A stretch of DNA of 7,103 nt from Betaproteobacteria bacterium UBA6904. GTDB lineage: Bacteria > Pseudomonadota > Gammaproteobacteria > Burkholderiales > SG8-39. The stretch lies in the NCBI GenBank assembly GCA_002451175.1, contig DKBI01000312.1, positions 1,587-8,689 on the forward strand, read 5' to 3'. Position 1 is the first letter of the stretch. The number at the start of each line of letters is the position of its first letter. Positions 5,753 to 7,103 of this stretch are shown piece after piece. A model generated the notes under the pieces. The model was not told the origin of the DNA and did not search any database. It worked only from the letters and a program-made list of their open reading frames with translations. Made by a program: the position numbers and the translations under genes.

Positions 5753-5783
5753 ATATTTTCGGAGTTGTGGTTGCAATCCCACC
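5731..5783. promoter_or_regulatory. Operator-like dyad TGGGA-N4-TCCCA with a third distal half-site
   Basis: GTGGGA (5732-5737) and TCCCAC (5742-5747) form a 6-bp perfect dyad with spacer TAAG. It fills the -35/-10 spacer of the predicted dehydratase promoter. A further copy, ATCCCACC (5776-5783), is the exact reverse complement of GGTGGGAT (5731-5738) and lies 23 bp before the divergent ATG 5806. Between them is a smaller dyad, CGAA-N4-TTCG (5750-5761). The arrangement suggests repressor binding that could loop across or control both divergent genes. The regulator is not identified. Confidence 0.55.
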
Positions 5784-5805
5784 GGCATGCGGCCTATCGT
5801 GCCTC

Positions 5806-7103
5806 ATGGCTGGAGAGCGTGACGTGGCGCGCGGCGACACGGTGTCCGCACTTGGACACGCTGGCGCGGGATTGCTCGACACCATCGCCACCTTCTGCCG
5901 CGCGCGCGGCATGGCCGAATCCACGTTCGGCCGTCGGGTGGTCAACGACGGCAAGTTCGTCGCGCGGCTCAGGGACGGCGCCCGGGTCAATCCAGAGACC
6001 CTGGATCGGGTTTCCACCTACATGGCGCGCTACGGCGCAGCCGCACCCTCCGCTCCGCCGGAATTACGCCGGCTGATCCGCGTCGCGGACCCGTCGCCGG
6101 AATCGGCATCCACGGCGCAGACGCCATCGCGCGATTTCCGGTTCTTCGACAACCGCCAGAAATATCTGCTGTTCGTTTCCACGTGCAGCGAGAAGGAAAC
6201 CATCGCGCGCCGCGTCGGGCTGGAGCTCGCGCACCTCCATCCACAGCCGCCCGCGGTGCGCGTGTTCGACGCCGGCATGGGCGACGGCACCGTCCTGACG
6301 CGCGTCATGCGCGAGATGCACCGGCGATTCCCCACGATGCCGTTCTATTTCGTCGGCAAGGAAATCAGCCTCGAGGACGTCAGGCTCTCGCTGGCGAAGA
6401 TGGCCGACCGCTTCTTCGAGCACCCGTCCACGGTGCTCACGGTGACGAACATGTACTACAGCGAGGCCCCGTGGCTGGCCCCGCGCGCGGCGAGCGCCGC
6501 CACGTCGCTGCTCTGGCACGAGATTCCGTTGCGCGGCACGACGGCGCACGAGTTCAGCGAGCAGATCGGCGCGCTGGAGCCCTTTCTCGCGAAGCACTGG
6601 CAGGCCCGCCATAGCCCGCGCACGGGCAACCCGATCTACGAGCGGCCCGTCGTCCTCACGCTGTACCGCGAGGATTTTCGTTTCCTGCTCGACGACGTGA
6701 TTCCCCGTCAGGGACGCGTCCGCGCGGACTACGACCTGGTGATCGCCTCGCAACCCTACCGCGCGCGCGTGCCGATCGAGTTCAAGGCGGGAAAGGTGAT
6801 CGCGCCCCTGGTGCGAGGCCTGCGCCCCGGCGGGCGGCTGCTCGGCATTCATTCCTGCGGCGGCGATCCGGGCCTCGAGATCGTGCGCAAGGTCTGGCCG
6901 GACGAGAACCCCTTCGTGTCGCGCCGGCACGATCTGCTGCGCGCCGTGCGCGCGGAGATCGGCCAGGAGGCCCGGCATTTCAATTTCAATGCGTACGCCG
7001 ATGCGCGCGCGGTGTTCCGCTACGACATGAATACGCTGCCCTCCGAAATTTCGGCCAGCATCGGGACCTCGACGCTGTTCGCCGCTTGGAACGCGGCCGT
7101 GTA
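5806..7103 (+). CDS. HTH-like plus class I SAM-dependent methyltransferase domain protein (3' end outside window)
   Basis: The frame is open from ATG 5806 to the right edge (432 codons plus two bases). Residues 23-73 form a helix-turn-helix-like segment (FCRARGMAEST, FGRRVVNDGKFVARLRDG, NPETLDRVSTYM). A charged linker (74-115) leads to a Rossmann methyltransferase: motif I VFDAGMGDGTVL (153-164) and motif IV-like YDLVIASQPY (309-318), then an acceptor region RPGGRLLGIHSCGGD. The DAGMGDGT loop is a typical SAM-binding glycine motif. The target (protein, RNA or small molecule) cannot be told. It is divergent from the dehydratase across a shared regulatory region. A GTG at 5824, preceded by GGAGAG at 6-base spacing, is an alternative start that would remove six residues. 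Confidence 0.78.
   Translation, partial: MAGERDVARGDTVSALGHAGAGLLDTIATFCRARGMAESTFGRRVVNDGKFVARLRDGARVNPETLDRVSTYMARYGAAAPSAPPELRRLIRVADPSPESASTAQTPSRDFRFFDNRQKYLLFVSTCSEKETIARRVGLELAHLHPQPPAVRVFDAGMGDGTVLTRVMREMHRRFPTMPFYFVGKEISLEDVRLSLAKMADRFFEHPSTVLTVTNMYYSEAPWLAPRAASAATSLLWHEIPLRGTTAHEFSEQIGALEPFLAKHWQARHSPRTGNPIYERPVVLTLYREDFRFLLDDVIPRQGRVRADYDLVIASQPYRARVPIEFKAGKVIAPLVRGLRPGGRLLGIHSCGGDPGLEIVRKVWPDENPFVSRRHDLLRAVRAEIGQEARHFNFNAYADARAVFRYDMNTLPSEISASIGTSTLFAAWNAAV
5812..5817 (+). promoter_or_regulatory. Ribosome-binding sequence favouring an alternative GTG start at 5824
   Basis: GGAGAG lies 6 bases before GTG 5824 and inside the coding region if ATG 5806 is used. ATG 5806 has no clear site of its own. 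This leaves the true start of the methyltransferase gene open between the two codons. Confidence 0.4.

Noticed and set aside
6064..6978. 304-codon minus-strand open frame
   Set aside because: It is antisense to the methyltransferase frame, which carries SAM-binding motifs; the antisense product is low-complexity.

Overview
This is a GC-rich window with dense coding and strong G/C preference at third codon positions. Gene style and family content suggest a proteobacterium, most likely a betaproteobacterium of the Burkholderiales type. That placement is inferred from family resemblance; there is no rRNA or other marker to fix it. I see no tRNA, rRNA, CRISPR array, transposase or phage gene.

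Layout. The left edge (1-152, minus) carries the first 50 codons of a MarR-type regulator. Next comes a minus-strand cluster read from 3127 down to 231. It holds a YeiH-family permease (1541-3127), a 41-residue single-span membrane protein 15 bases further on (1400-1525), a universal-stress-protein domain protein (836-1300), and a C-terminally membrane-anchored SRPBCC-like protein (231-839) whose GTG start overlaps the previous stop. A 13-bp perfect inverted repeat sits in the 99-bp gap before the stress-protein gene. A plus-strand gene (3301-3927), divergent from the permease, encodes an exported protein with an Ala/Pro/Lys linker and a C-terminal domain that resembles the DUF600/YezG fold family. 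It converges on an IlvD/Edd-family [2Fe-2S] dehydratase (3986-5686, minus). That gene is divergent from a partial plus-strand gene (5806-7103, runs off the edge) combining an N-terminal helix-turn-helix-like segment with a class I SAM methyltransferase domain.

How they may work together. The permease, small membrane protein, stress protein and SRPBCC-anchor protein look like one transcription unit, possibly a transport module with soluble and membrane-attached accessories. The substrate is unknown; the permease family has been called putative sulfate or sulfonate-related exporters without firm proof. The dehydratase probably acts on a sugar acid, but no transporter, aldolase or dehydrogenase lies beside it in the window. 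The 119-bp dehydratase/methyltransferase intergenic region holds a clear dyad (TGGGA-N4-TCCCA) inside a plausible minus-strand promoter, plus a third half-site, so it is probably controlled by a dedicated regulator.

The most novel points are the permease's roughly 100-residue hydrophilic insertion and the small membrane protein beside it, the exported DUF600-like protein, and the operator array at 5731-5783.
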